This document shows, one piece after another, positions 1 through 7,674 of a stretch of DNA of 14,426 nt. Each line of letters starts with the position of its first letter. The stretch's first letter is position 1. Both the position numbers and the translations under genes were made by a program. The stretch comes from an uncultured Verrucomicrobiota bacterium. Its GTDB lineage: Bacteria > Verrucomicrobiota > Kiritimatiellia > RFP12 > UBA1067. The notes beneath the pieces are model-generated. The model had not been told where the DNA came from. It saw only the letters and a program-made list of their open reading frames with translations, and did no database searches. The stretch is from NCBI GenBank assembly GCA_946543025.1, contig CAMNLN010000056.1, positions 1 through 14,426 on the forward strand. The letters are read 5' to 3'.

Positions 1-57
1 GTGTGATTGCAGGTGGAATTAGTCCGTAAGGTGCATGGCTAAAAGAAGGAAAACGGC

Positions 58-2832
58 ATGAAGCGAAAAGGTATGCGAATGGCGATCGCGGGAACTGCCC
101 TGGCACTAGCGTCTGCGCTGACGGCAGAGACGCCGGACAAGTTCATCCGCTACGTGGAGGCCACAGGCCAGCAGGCCGTGGACGTGGGCGTGCGCGGACG
201 GTACGGGGTGCGGATGGAGGCGACGGTCGAGTGGACGGCGCTGGCCGACTCGGCGATCCTCGACGCGCGCGCGAACGGGGACACGGACAGCCGCATCTAC
301 CTCGGGCACTGCGGAGGCAAGGGGAACATCTCGGTGGCCTGCGGCAGCAACTATTGGACAACGCGCGGAGCAGGACATGGAAGGCGGAACTGTCTCTGGC
401 AGACGGGTCGAACGTACACGATGGAGACGGACTTCGCCGTGACCAACGAAGTCGTGACGACGGAGACCGTCGTCACGAATCTCGTCGAAAATCCCGCGAC
501 CGGCGAGACTAGCGAGGTCGAAGAGACGGTGACGACGACAACGACGAATCAAATCTGCAAGATCGTGTGCACGGTCGACGGGATCGCCCTCGATGTCCCG
601 CAGACCGTCTACGACCTGATCGACACGGGAACGAACCTCTACCTGTTCGCCTGCAACATCCAGGGGACGCCGCACTGGATGGCGAAGGCCCGGTGCTACG
701 GGATGAAGATCTGGCTGGACGGCGCGCTCATGCGCAACTTCAGGCCGTGCATGAAGGATGGGCGCGTGGGCCTGTATGACGCCGTCTCCGGGACGATCTT
801 CTACTCCAACATGGGGACGGACCTCGTCTACGACGCCCACGAGGACGTGCCGGACGAGTTCGTCGAGTACGTGGAGGCCCGCGGCAACACCTACGTGGAC
901 ACGGAGGTGATCGGGCGGTCGGGCACGCGCTGCGAGGCCGATCTGGAATGGCTGGCGGTGAACGGGGACTACGGCTTCCTGGACGCGCGCGGGACGTATG
1001 GCGGGGACGACCGCGTGATGCTGATCCATACCCACAACGCCGGCATGGCCGTTGCGTACGGTACGTTCAAGGGCAACTACGGCCACACGTATTCCACGGG
1101 TACGCGCTACACGGTCGCGAGCGAACTGAAGGCGGGCAGCCAGACGCTCGTCGTGAACGGCGAGACGGTCTATTCGGCCGCCGATCCGGCCACCTACGAT
1201 ACGGGAAGGAGCCTCTACCTCTTCGGCAACAACCGAGGGGGTTCCGTGGACAACCGGTGCCGCGCGCGCCTCTACGGGCTGAAGATCTGGCAGGACGGCG
1301 CGCTCGTGCGCGACTTCCGTCCCTGCCGCAAGCGCGGCGTGCCCGCGCTCTACGACGACGTGGAAAAACGCATCTTCTATGCGGCGCAGAAGCGCCTCGC
1401 GTCGCCGAACGACTACACGGCGGAGGGTCAGCCGGACTATTTCGTGGACTACCTGACCGCGAACGGAACCGTCAGCCTCGACACGGGCGTGCGCGCACGC
1501 GCCGGGACGCGCGCGGCGGGGGAGATGGCCTGGACGCGCGCGAGGACTTGGAATGAAGAAGTGAACGCCTACATCGAGGATGTGAACATGCGGCCAGAGC
1601 GGACGTACCTGGGTGCGGTCAACGGCGAATCGCGGTTCTACATGATCCACGAGGCCGGAGCAATGTCAGTCTGGTCCGGCTACGGAGACCAGCGCACCTA
1701 CCCGTCGTCCGTGACGACCAACACGGTGGAGGAGGTGGTCGACAACGGCGACGGCACGGCGACCACCAACAACGTCGAGCAGGTCGTCACGAACGACATC
1801 GCATGGGTGGCCGGGCGTACGTATGCGTTCGACGTCTCGTACGCCGCCGGTGCGCAGACGATCGACCTCGACGGCGAACGCATCCTGGCGAAGGACAGCG
1901 GCGCTTCCGTGGACGCCGGATGCAATCTCTACCTCTTCGCCTGCAACAACAACGGGACGCCGCAGTACGAGGCGCCGGCCCGCTGCTACGGCCTGAAGCT
2001 GTGGCAGGACGGCGCGCTGGTGCGCGACTTCAGGCCGTGCGTGAAGGACGGGAAGGCGCTGCTGTGGGACGACGTGACGAAGACGCTCTACCGTCCGGTG
2101 CCGGACATCCCGGCGGCGGGCAACGTCGGTGACCGCCTGCCGCAGACGCTGACCGGCGACGAGAAGCCGGACGTCTACGTGGAGTACGTCGAGAGCGACA
2201 AGACGCTCTTCGTGGACACCGGCGTCATCGGGCGATCCGGCACGACGGCCGAGCTCGAGATGCAGTGGCTGGGCGGCACCGACGACACGTTCATCGGTTC
2301 GCGGATCAGCGAGAGCGGCTCGACCGGCAATTCGCGCTTTTTCATGTGGCACTGGGCGAGCAAAAGCATGGGATACGGATACGGCCTCTTCAGATACCCG
2401 AAGAACGGCGATCCGACCGTCGTCGGATCCAACCAGGAAATTGCCGACAAGGTTCCGGCGCAACTCGGCACGACCTACCACGTGCGCAGTTCGCTCAACG
2501 CCGGCTCGCAGCGGATCGAGGTCAACGGAACGTCCATCGTGGACGTGGCGGACTCGCTTGACCTCGATACGGGCTACCCGCTCTACATCTTCGCCTGTAA
2601 CGTCGGCGGAACCATGAAATATCCCAGCGCCGCGCGCCTCTACTGGCTGAAGCTCTGGCAGGACGGGAGGCTCGTGCGGAACTTCCGCCCGGTGCGCCTC
2701 GACAACAACCAGGCCGCGCTCTGGGACTCGGTCACCAAGCAGATCTTCCTGCCCAGCAAGCCGTTCTCGGCGGTTGGCCCGCGCGGCGAAAAAGTGGGCG
2801 CGGACCGCAACACGGTAATCATCATTCGGTAA
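58..2832 (+). CDS. Secreted protein with four LamG-like jelly-roll modules
   Basis: A 924-aa exported protein. Residues 1 to about 23 are a Sec-type signal peptide: a basic start (MKRKGMR), then an Ala/Leu-rich core. Four repeats of one module follow, starting near residues 26, 265, 459 and 704. Each opens with a P-D-x-(F/Y)-V-x-Y-(V/L) motif and a V-D-T-G-V-like strand, and ends with LYLFACN-like, ARxYGLKIWQDG, LVRDFRP and LYDDV-like motifs. This is the pattern of LamG/concanavalin-like jelly-roll modules common in gut bacterial surface proteins (known of the family), suggesting glycan or host-surface binding (inferred). Modules 1 and 3 carry Thr/Val-rich inserts (about residues 128-164 and 552-579). 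The protein ends NTVIIIR. The start at 58 is supported by AGGA at 47-50, seven bases upstream; ATG 73 is a weaker alternative. It is the first gene of a plus-strand cluster, 13 bases before the phosphoesterase. No catalytic domain is recognised. Confidence 0.85.
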   Translation: MKRKGMRMAIAGTALALASALTAETPDKFIRYVEATGQQAVDVGVRGRYGVRMEATVEWTALADSAILDARANGDTDSRIYLGHCGGKGNISVACGSNYWTTRGAGHGRRNCLWQTGRTYTMETDFAVTNEVVTTETVVTNLVENPATGETSEVEETVTTTTTNQICKIVCTVDGIALDVPQTVYDLIDTGTNLYLFACNIQGTPHWMAKARCYGMKIWLDGALMRNFRPCMKDGRVGLYDAVSGTIFYSNMGTDLVYDAHEDVPDEFVEYVEARGNTYVDTEVIGRSGTRCEADLEWLAVNGDYGFLDARGTYGGDDRVMLIHTHNAGMAVAYGTFKGNYGHTYSTGTRYTVASELKAGSQTLVVNGETVYSAADPATYDTGRSLYLFGNNRGGSVDNRCRARLYGLKIWQDGALVRDFRPCRKRGVPALYDDVEKRIFYAAQKRLASPNDYTAEGQPDYFVDYLTANGTVSLDTGVRARAGTRAAGEMAWTRARTWNEEVNAYIEDVNMRPERTYLGAVNGESRFYMIHEAGAMSVWSGYGDQRTYPSSVTTNTVEEVVDNGDGTATTNNVEQVVTNDIAWVAGRTYAFDVSYAAGAQTIDLDGERILAKDSGASVDAGCNLYLFACNNNGTPQYEAPARCYGLKLWQDGALVRDFRPCVKDGKALLWDDVTKTLYRPVPDIPAAGNVGDRLPQTLTGDEKPDVYVEYVESDKTLFVDTGVIGRSGTTAELEMQWLGGTDDTFIGSRISESGSTGNSRFFMWHWASKSMGYGYGLFRYPKNGDPTVVGSNQEIADKVPAQLGTTYHVRSSLNAGSQRIEVNGTSIVDVADSLDLDTGYPLYIFACNVGGTMKYPSAARLYWLKLWQDGRLVRNFRPVRLDNNQAALWDSVTKQIFLPSKPFSAVGPRGEKVGADRNTVIIIR
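133..807 (+). repeat. LamG-like module 1 of 4 in the first CDS
   Basis: Residues about 26-250. The opening motif is PDKFIRYVEATG and the closing block is ARCYGMKIWLDGAL...NFRPCMKDG...LYDAVSGTIFY. It carries a Thr/Val-rich insert (residues 128-164, bases 439-549) between the strand after GRTY and the strand IVCTVDG. Boundaries are set by comparison with the other three modules. Confidence 0.75.
850..1380 (+). repeat. LamG-like module 2 of 4 in the first CDS
   Basis: Residues about 265-441. It is the most compact copy, without a Thr/Val-rich insert: PDEFVEYVEARG, VDTEVIGRSGTR, LYLFGNNRGG, LYGLKIWQDGALVRDFRPC, LYDDVEKRIFY. It is the best template for the basic repeat unit of roughly 177 residues. 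Confidence 0.75.
1432..2097 (+). repeat. LamG-like module 3 of 4 in the first CDS
   Basis: Residues about 459-680. It opens with PDYFVDYLTANG, then LDTGVRARAGTR; the closing block is ARCYGLKLWQDGALVRDFRPC followed by LLWDDVTKTLY. It carries a Thr/Val/Asn-rich insert (residues 552-579, bases 1711-1794) before the GRTY strand, a different place from the insert of module 1. Confidence 0.75.
2167..2751 (+). repeat. LamG-like module 4 of 4 in the first CDS
   Basis: Residues about 704-898. It opens with PDVYVEYVESDK, then VDTGVIGRSGTT; the closing block is ARLYWLKLWQDGRLVRNFRP followed by ALWDSVTKQIF. It is the most diverged copy (the C-Y-G before the K-I-W block is L-Y-W here) and is followed by a 26-residue tail ending in the IIIR motif. 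Confidence 0.75.
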
Positions 2833-2845
2833 GCGAGAAACGAAC

Positions 2846-4570
2846 ATGGAAGTGAACAGACGTCAATTCATCGGCGGAATGGCCGCGTTGGGGTGGGGGT
2901 CTCTCCTGGGTGTGCCCGCGCGCGGGCGCGTGGCGCGGGTCGGACTGGTGACGGACACGCACGTGGGCACCACGATGGAGAGCTGCGCGCGCGTACGCGC
3001 GGCGCTGGAGCTGTTCAAGAAGAAGGGCGTTGAGATGGTGGTGAACTGCGGCGACATCGCCGACCGCCATTATCCAGACGGCTATCGCTGCTACCGCAAG
3101 ACCGTGAACGAGGTCTATCCCGATCCTGCGTCGCGTCCGATCGAGCGGTTCGTCTACGCCTTCCACGACGTGTGCGACTACCGCCCGGGCAGCGGCTGGA
3201 GCGTGGCGCGCGACGCGGCGCCGGCGTTCGCGGACGTCCGTCGTCTCCTGGAGGCGCCGAACACGCACACCGACTCGCTCGAATGGAAGGGCATGGCGTT
3301 CCTCAACTTCCCTCAGTCGACCGGCATGAAGGGCTTCCTCTCGTGGGACGACTACGAGGCCGCCGTCCGTCGCGCGTGCGAGACGCATCCCGGCAAGCCC
3401 GTGTTCGTGTTCGACCACCTGCCGCCGGCAGGCACGACCTTCCACAGTCGTCAATGGGGCAGCGACGCGTGTCGCCGCGTGCTGAACAAATATCCGCAGG
3501 TGGTGTCGATCTCCGGCCATGTGCATGGCTCGCTCGCGAGCGAGCGCCAGATCTGGCAGGGCGAGTTCACGGCGATCAACGTGGGGTGTCTCCAGACGTG
3601 GGGCGGGTTCGCCCCCGGCTCCACGCCGCCGCCGCAGGCGAAGCAGAACTTCGGCGCGCTCGTGATGGACATCTATTCGGACCGTCTCGTGTTCTACCGT
3701 TACGACGTGCGCGACGGCTCGGAGTTCGGCGCGCCGTGGGTGGTGCCCCTGCCGTTCGCGGCGCAGTCCGCGCCGTTCGTGCCGGCGCGCGCCGCCGCGC
3801 GCGTGAAGCGCCTGCCCGCGTTCGGGGCGGACGCGGCGGTCGCCGTGACGCCGGTCGCCGGCGGCTATGCCGTGGAGTTCCCCGAGGCGACGGCCCCCGA
3901 TCCGTTCATGTACCGCATCCGCTGCGAGCGGAAGGGCGCGTCCGGCGCGTGGGAGGCGTTTTCGCAGGACGACGTCTTCAGCGAGTTCTGGAAGGCGAAG
4001 GCCGACCGCACGGGCAAGGCGCGGCACGTGCTCGCGAGCGGCTTCTTCACGCCGGGCGAGACGTACCGCGTCTCGGTGGCGCCGCTCGACTTCTTCTACC
4101 GCGCCTCGCGCGCGATCGCGGCCACGTTCACGGCCGCGCATGCGGTCGAGACGGTGTGGACGCTCGACGATCCGATGCACGCGCTGCGATTCACCGAGTA
4201 CGGGAATCCGGTGAACCTCACCACGGGCGGCAAGTTCGCGCCGCCTTCGGGGCAGGGTACGCTTTGGCTTCCGGAGGACGCCTTCGCGAAACTGCCGGGC
4301 GGCGTTCGCCATCAGCTCGTCCTCGATCTCGACGCGAGCCAGCCGGACGGCGAGTGGTGCGCCTGGCGGATCGGGTTGCGCGCGCGCGACGGCGGACGCT
4401 CCGTGACCGACGTGCAGACCGTGCCCGGCGCGCCGGGCACGCTGCGGTACGTGTTCGCGTTCACGCCGCCCAAGGACGGCGCGTTCCCCGATTCCTGCAA
4501 CCTGATCTTCAACTACGTCAGTCCCGGCGCGAGCTTTCGCGTCGCGGGTCTTCGCCTGTTGCGCGGCTGA
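2846..4570 (+). CDS. Tat-type exported calcineurin-like metallophosphoesterase
   Basis: A 574-aa protein. The N-terminus NRRQFIGG followed by a hydrophobic stretch fits a twin-arginine (Tat) signal. The phosphoesterase domain spans about residues 30-290: D37-T-H39, G69-D70-x-x-D73, a degenerate third motif F106-H107-D108 where the family normally has G-N-H-(D/E), H191 in DHLPP, and G224-H-V-H227. Such enzymes use a two-metal centre to hydrolyse phosphomono- or diesters (known of the family). About residues 315-430 look like a fibronectin-III-like beta domain, and about 435-574 like a second beta-sandwich, possibly carbohydrate-binding (inferred). Substrate unknown. The start is fixed by the Tat motif; the upstream ribosome-binding sequence is weak (GAGA), suggesting translation linked to the gene 13 bases upstream. 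The missing Asn of motif three means activity should not be assumed. Confidence 0.85.
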   Translation: MEVNRRQFIGGMAALGWGSLLGVPARGRVARVGLVTDTHVGTTMESCARVRAALELFKKKGVEMVVNCGDIADRHYPDGYRCYRKTVNEVYPDPASRPIERFVYAFHDVCDYRPGSGWSVARDAAPAFADVRRLLEAPNTHTDSLEWKGMAFLNFPQSTGMKGFLSWDDYEAAVRRACETHPGKPVFVFDHLPPAGTTFHSRQWGSDACRRVLNKYPQVVSISGHVHGSLASERQIWQGEFTAINVGCLQTWGGFAPGSTPPPQAKQNFGALVMDIYSDRLVFYRYDVRDGSEFGAPWVVPLPFAAQSAPFVPARAAARVKRLPAFGADAAVAVTPVAGGYAVEFPEATAPDPFMYRIRCERKGASGAWEAFSQDDVFSEFWKAKADRTGKARHVLASGFFTPGETYRVSVAPLDFFYRASRAIAATFTAAHAVETVWTLDDPMHALRFTEYGNPVNLTTGGKFAPPSGQGTLWLPEDAFAKLPGGVRHQLVLDLDASQPDGEWCAWRIGLRARDGGRSVTDVQTVPGAPGTLRYVFAFTPPKDGAFPDSCNLIFNYVSPGASFRVAGLRLLRG

Positions 4571-4592
4571 CAAGGAAATGAATACGAAAGAG

Positions 4593-4597
4593 AGGAG
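4593..4597 (+). promoter_or_regulatory. Ribosome binding site that decides the start of the third CDS
   Basis: AGGAG, seven bases before ATG 4605. An in-frame ATG at 4578 has no properly spaced Shine-Dalgarno sequence and would put nine charged residues (MNTKERRRT) before the signal peptide. The 4605 start gives a normal signal peptide, MRTNVRMMAFGG and onward. Confidence 0.75.
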
Positions 4598-4604
4598 AAG
4601 AACA

Positions 4605-7600
4605 ATGCGAACGAACGTGAGAATGATGGCATTCGGGGGCTTTCTGTCGATCATGTCCATGCTGACGGCGGCGGCATACGAGTTCGTGAGCGTGGGGGAC
4701 GGCGAGCGCGTCACCATCGGCGGCGACGTGGCGAATAGCGACGTGACCGAGCTGTGCGCGTCCGCCGGGGCGACGATCGTCCTGCCGGCCGTCAATTCGG
4801 ATGGCAACGCGTACATTTACACCCGCCTGATCCTAAAGGGTTCGGGCACGGTGACGCTGGAGGCGCCGGACGAGGATTACGCCGCTCCGACCGTCGCCGT
4901 CGTCAGCGGCATCGCGGCGGAAGACTCCGTGACGTTGCATGTGTCCGCGCCGAGCGTGACCGCGCTCAAGGTCGGACGCTCGGCGGTGGAGACGGCCGCC
5001 AGCTACGCCCTGGCAGACATCGCCAACGTCACGTTCGCGAACGCCGCCGGCATGTTCGGCCTTCGCGAGGCTGCGACCGTGAAGAAGATCCCCACGGCCT
5101 ACTCGGTCAACAACGGCACGCGGCTGGCGCTCCACGGGAAGAACCCGCTCCACCTGACGGACTCGCTCGTGTTGACGAACTTCGACGTCGTGGCGCTCTC
5201 GGTGGACTGTATCCCGGCCAGCTGCACGGTGCATGTTGCGCCGGGGCGGACCTTCTACGTCAAGCCGTGCTCCATGCAAGCGAAAAGCGGCTCGACGTAC
5301 TATACAAACGCATGGTTCTGGGCCGGGCAGCAGAACACGTCCGGAACCTACCCGATCGTCCTGGACGGCAAGGGCGCGCGCATCATCTGCAGAAACAACA
5401 TGCACCTCCGCCTCATCGCGGACATCTCGGGCCTGGGCGAGATCCTGATCCGGCCGGACAGCAACTCCGGCATCAAGACCTTCTACCGGGGATTGACGTA
5501 CGAGGCGTCTCCCACCCAGACCGTGACGATTCCCGTCAACTCCGAGGCGGAGCCGCCGTTGCCCGACACGTGGCGGGCGAAGGTCGCGCACTGGTTCGAT
5601 GCGGCGGACGCCGACTCGTTCGTCTGGTACGACTATCCCGACGTCGTGACGAACTACAACGGTTATCCGCTTCTCATCGGCTGGAAGGACAAGCAGAAGG
5701 GAATCAGCGACATCTACCTCTACAACCGGCGCATGTACAACGGCAAGGATCCCACGGTGTCCCAGAACGTTCCGCAGGTGCTGCCCTACCTCGTCGACGA
5801 TGGCCCGAACGGCAAACCGTACGTCTCCTGCGTGGGCTCTGCGCGTCGCCTGCCGTTCCATTCGGCCAGCACGGAGAGCACGGGGTCCCGCGCGCCGATC
5901 GGCGGCAACACCGCGACGTTCGGCGACTGCGCGATGTGCGTCATGGTGTTCGGCTCGCAGGGCGGCGGCGGGCGGGCCATCCTCGGCGATACGGCAAAAA
6001 GTTTCGCGCGCGCGAACAGCACTGTCTCGGCCGCATGGATGACGAACGCCGTCTGCAGGCTGACCGTGGACGGCCGCGAAGTGCAGCCGACTTCGGCCAA
6101 GCCCAGCGGCGGCTGGCAGATCTTGTCGGTGGACATGTCCGAGACGGCGCACGAACTTTCCTGCATCGGCGCGGAGCACGCCGTCACGGGCACGGCGGAC
6201 AACGGCGGCGGACAGAACTACGCCGAGCTTATCTTCTTCCGCGAGAAGCCGACGCACGCGGAGCGCATGGCGTGCGAACTGTACCTGGCAAAGAAATGGG
6301 GATTGGAGGAAAACTACGTCAAGTGGGACCTCGACTACGCGGAAATCGACGGCGACGGCATCGTCCGGCTGGCTGACGACAACGACCCGAACCACAGCGG
6401 CGTGGAGGAGATAACGGTGGCGGGCCGGTTCACGGGCACGCTCGACGTGCCGGCGGGCAAGACGCTTGTCGTCTCGCCCCGTCCGGCACCGCCGACGGCC
6501 GCGGACCTGCCGCAGCAGGCCAATATCACGGCGTGGTTCGACCCGAGCCTTGACGGCACGATCGACTTCAACGAGAGCGGCTCCAAGCCGACGGGCATCG
6601 CCCGACTCTACTCGCGCACGGCGTCTGGCGTGGACAAGTCCGACGGAACGTACTGGCTGGGCATGCAGGGGGCGATCACCAGCTCCACGGGCCGCTTCCC
6701 GTTCCTTCTGCAGGCGACGTATCCGGGCGGGTTCGGCGTGACGCCCACGATGCCGTGGATGGACTTTACGGCAGAGTCGGCCAATTCCGGCAACACGCTG
6801 CGCTCCCATCCCATCAGCAACCTGGACGTGGCCGTCACGGGCGCGACGGCGATGCCAGTCCGGTCCGTGTTCATTTCGGTAGACTCTTCGGCGGGCGGCG
6901 GCAATCCGTTCGCGGACACGGTAGGCATGACAGGGAAGATCAAGCCGCGCAAGGGTTCCGACGCGAACGATCCGATCTGGGCGTCCTCCAACACGGTGAC
7001 GATGACGCACACGTGGCTGGGCACGAACGAGGTGGACGGCGCGGCGACGGGGTTCAACGGACGCGGCCAGGTGCTGGGCTTCGAGCTGCCCAGCCTGCAG
7101 GACATGAGCGTTTTCCTCGGCTTCTACAAGGGCGGCGGAAGCTCGGAACGCAACTACGAGCACATCGGCGAGACGCTCATCTACAAGACGGCGCTGACGG
7201 ACGAGGAGCGCCAGACGGTGCAGGGCTACCTGATGGCGAAGTGGCTAGGTGATCTCAACAGCACGTATTCCGACCTCACGGGCGCGACGGTGACGGGCGC
7301 GGGCACGGTGAAGAGCGCGAGCCTCCGCAACCTCCCGCAGCTTGACGCGGACTTCACGGGGAACCTGGCCGGCGGCGGCGCGCTCGCGTTCACGATCGAC
7401 ACAACCGTCAGCACGACGGCGGCGACGGACGCGCTCGCCTTCGACCGTGCCGTGGCGCTGGACGACGCGGGCACGGTGACGGTGGCGGGGCCGCTTCGCA
7501 CCGGGACGTACACGCTGCTGAGCGCGACAGAACTTACGGGCGGCGCCAACCTGACGCTTCAGATGACAGATGACCGTTTCCCGACGTCCACGCTCGCGAC

Positions 7601-7661
7601 GACGGGGACGTCGCTCGTGCTGGTGGTGAAATCGCTTGGTACGATGATGCTGTTCCGGTAG
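4605..7661 (+). CDS. Large secreted protein with two LamG-like regions and a conserved C-terminal tail
   Basis: A 1018-aa exported protein from the preferred start. Residues 1 to about 24 are a Sec signal peptide. Residues about 25-310 are beta-rich, Gly/Val/Thr-rich and without recognisable motifs, resembling a beta-helix or passenger-type region. Two LamG/concanavalin-like regions follow, each opening with a WFD motif and closing with a (L/M)AKxWG-like motif: about 320-565 (AHWFDAADADSFVWY to LAKKWGL) and about 632-885 (ITAWFDPSLDG to LMAKWLG). Paired WFD...AKKWG motifs are typical of secreted LamG-like proteins of PVC bacteria (recalled, not searched). The C-terminal 130 residues resemble the end of autotransporter-associated repeat proteins (GTYTLLSATEL) and stop at KSLGTMMLFR. 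Probable role: surface structure, adhesion or glycan binding (inferred). It lies 34 bases after the phosphoesterase, likely in the same transcription unit, and its stop is 13 bases from that of the convergent aldolase gene. Confidence 0.8.
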   Translation: MRTNVRMMAFGGFLSIMSMLTAAAYEFVSVGDGERVTIGGDVANSDVTELCASAGATIVLPAVNSDGNAYIYTRLILKGSGTVTLEAPDEDYAAPTVAVVSGIAAEDSVTLHVSAPSVTALKVGRSAVETAASYALADIANVTFANAAGMFGLREAATVKKIPTAYSVNNGTRLALHGKNPLHLTDSLVLTNFDVVALSVDCIPASCTVHVAPGRTFYVKPCSMQAKSGSTYYTNAWFWAGQQNTSGTYPIVLDGKGARIICRNNMHLRLIADISGLGEILIRPDSNSGIKTFYRGLTYEASPTQTVTIPVNSEAEPPLPDTWRAKVAHWFDAADADSFVWYDYPDVVTNYNGYPLLIGWKDKQKGISDIYLYNRRMYNGKDPTVSQNVPQVLPYLVDDGPNGKPYVSCVGSARRLPFHSASTESTGSRAPIGGNTATFGDCAMCVMVFGSQGGGGRAILGDTAKSFARANSTVSAAWMTNAVCRLTVDGREVQPTSAKPSGGWQILSVDMSETAHELSCIGAEHAVTGTADNGGGQNYAELIFFREKPTHAERMACELYLAKKWGLEENYVKWDLDYAEIDGDGIVRLADDNDPNHSGVEEITVAGRFTGTLDVPAGKTLVVSPRPAPPTAADLPQQANITAWFDPSLDGTIDFNESGSKPTGIARLYSRTASGVDKSDGTYWLGMQGAITSSTGRFPFLLQATYPGGFGVTPTMPWMDFTAESANSGNTLRSHPISNLDVAVTGATAMPVRSVFISVDSSAGGGNPFADTVGMTGKIKPRKGSDANDPIWASSNTVTMTHTWLGTNEVDGAATGFNGRGQVLGFELPSLQDMSVFLGFYKGGGSSERNYEHIGETLIYKTALTDEERQTVQGYLMAKWLGDLNSTYSDLTGATVTGAGTVKSASLRNLPQLDADFTGNLAGGGALAFTIDTTVSTTAATDALAFDRAVALDDAGTVTVAGPLRTGTYTLLSATELTGGANLTLQMTDDRFPTSTLATTGTSLVLVVKSLGTMMLFR

Positions 7662-7674
7662 CACGCCGCGCACG

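Noticed and set aside
1..57. Tail of an upstream gene
   Set aside because: All three plus-strand frames stop within the first 33 bases, and no frame gives a recognisable protein end. Only the ribosome site of the first CDS can be supported here.
4578..4604. Start of the third CDS at ATG 4578
   Set aside because: It adds nine charged residues before the signal peptide and lacks a well-spaced Shine-Dalgarno sequence; ATG 4605 has AGGAG seven bases upstream.
7641..7661. PEP-CTERM, LPXTG or type 9 secretion signal at the C-termini of the large proteins
   Set aside because: No P-E-P or L-P-x-T-G box, no hydrophobic span long enough for a membrane segment, and no full type 9 C-terminal domain. 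Only the short T-x-h-h-h-R tail is shared, so it is reported as an unassigned motif.
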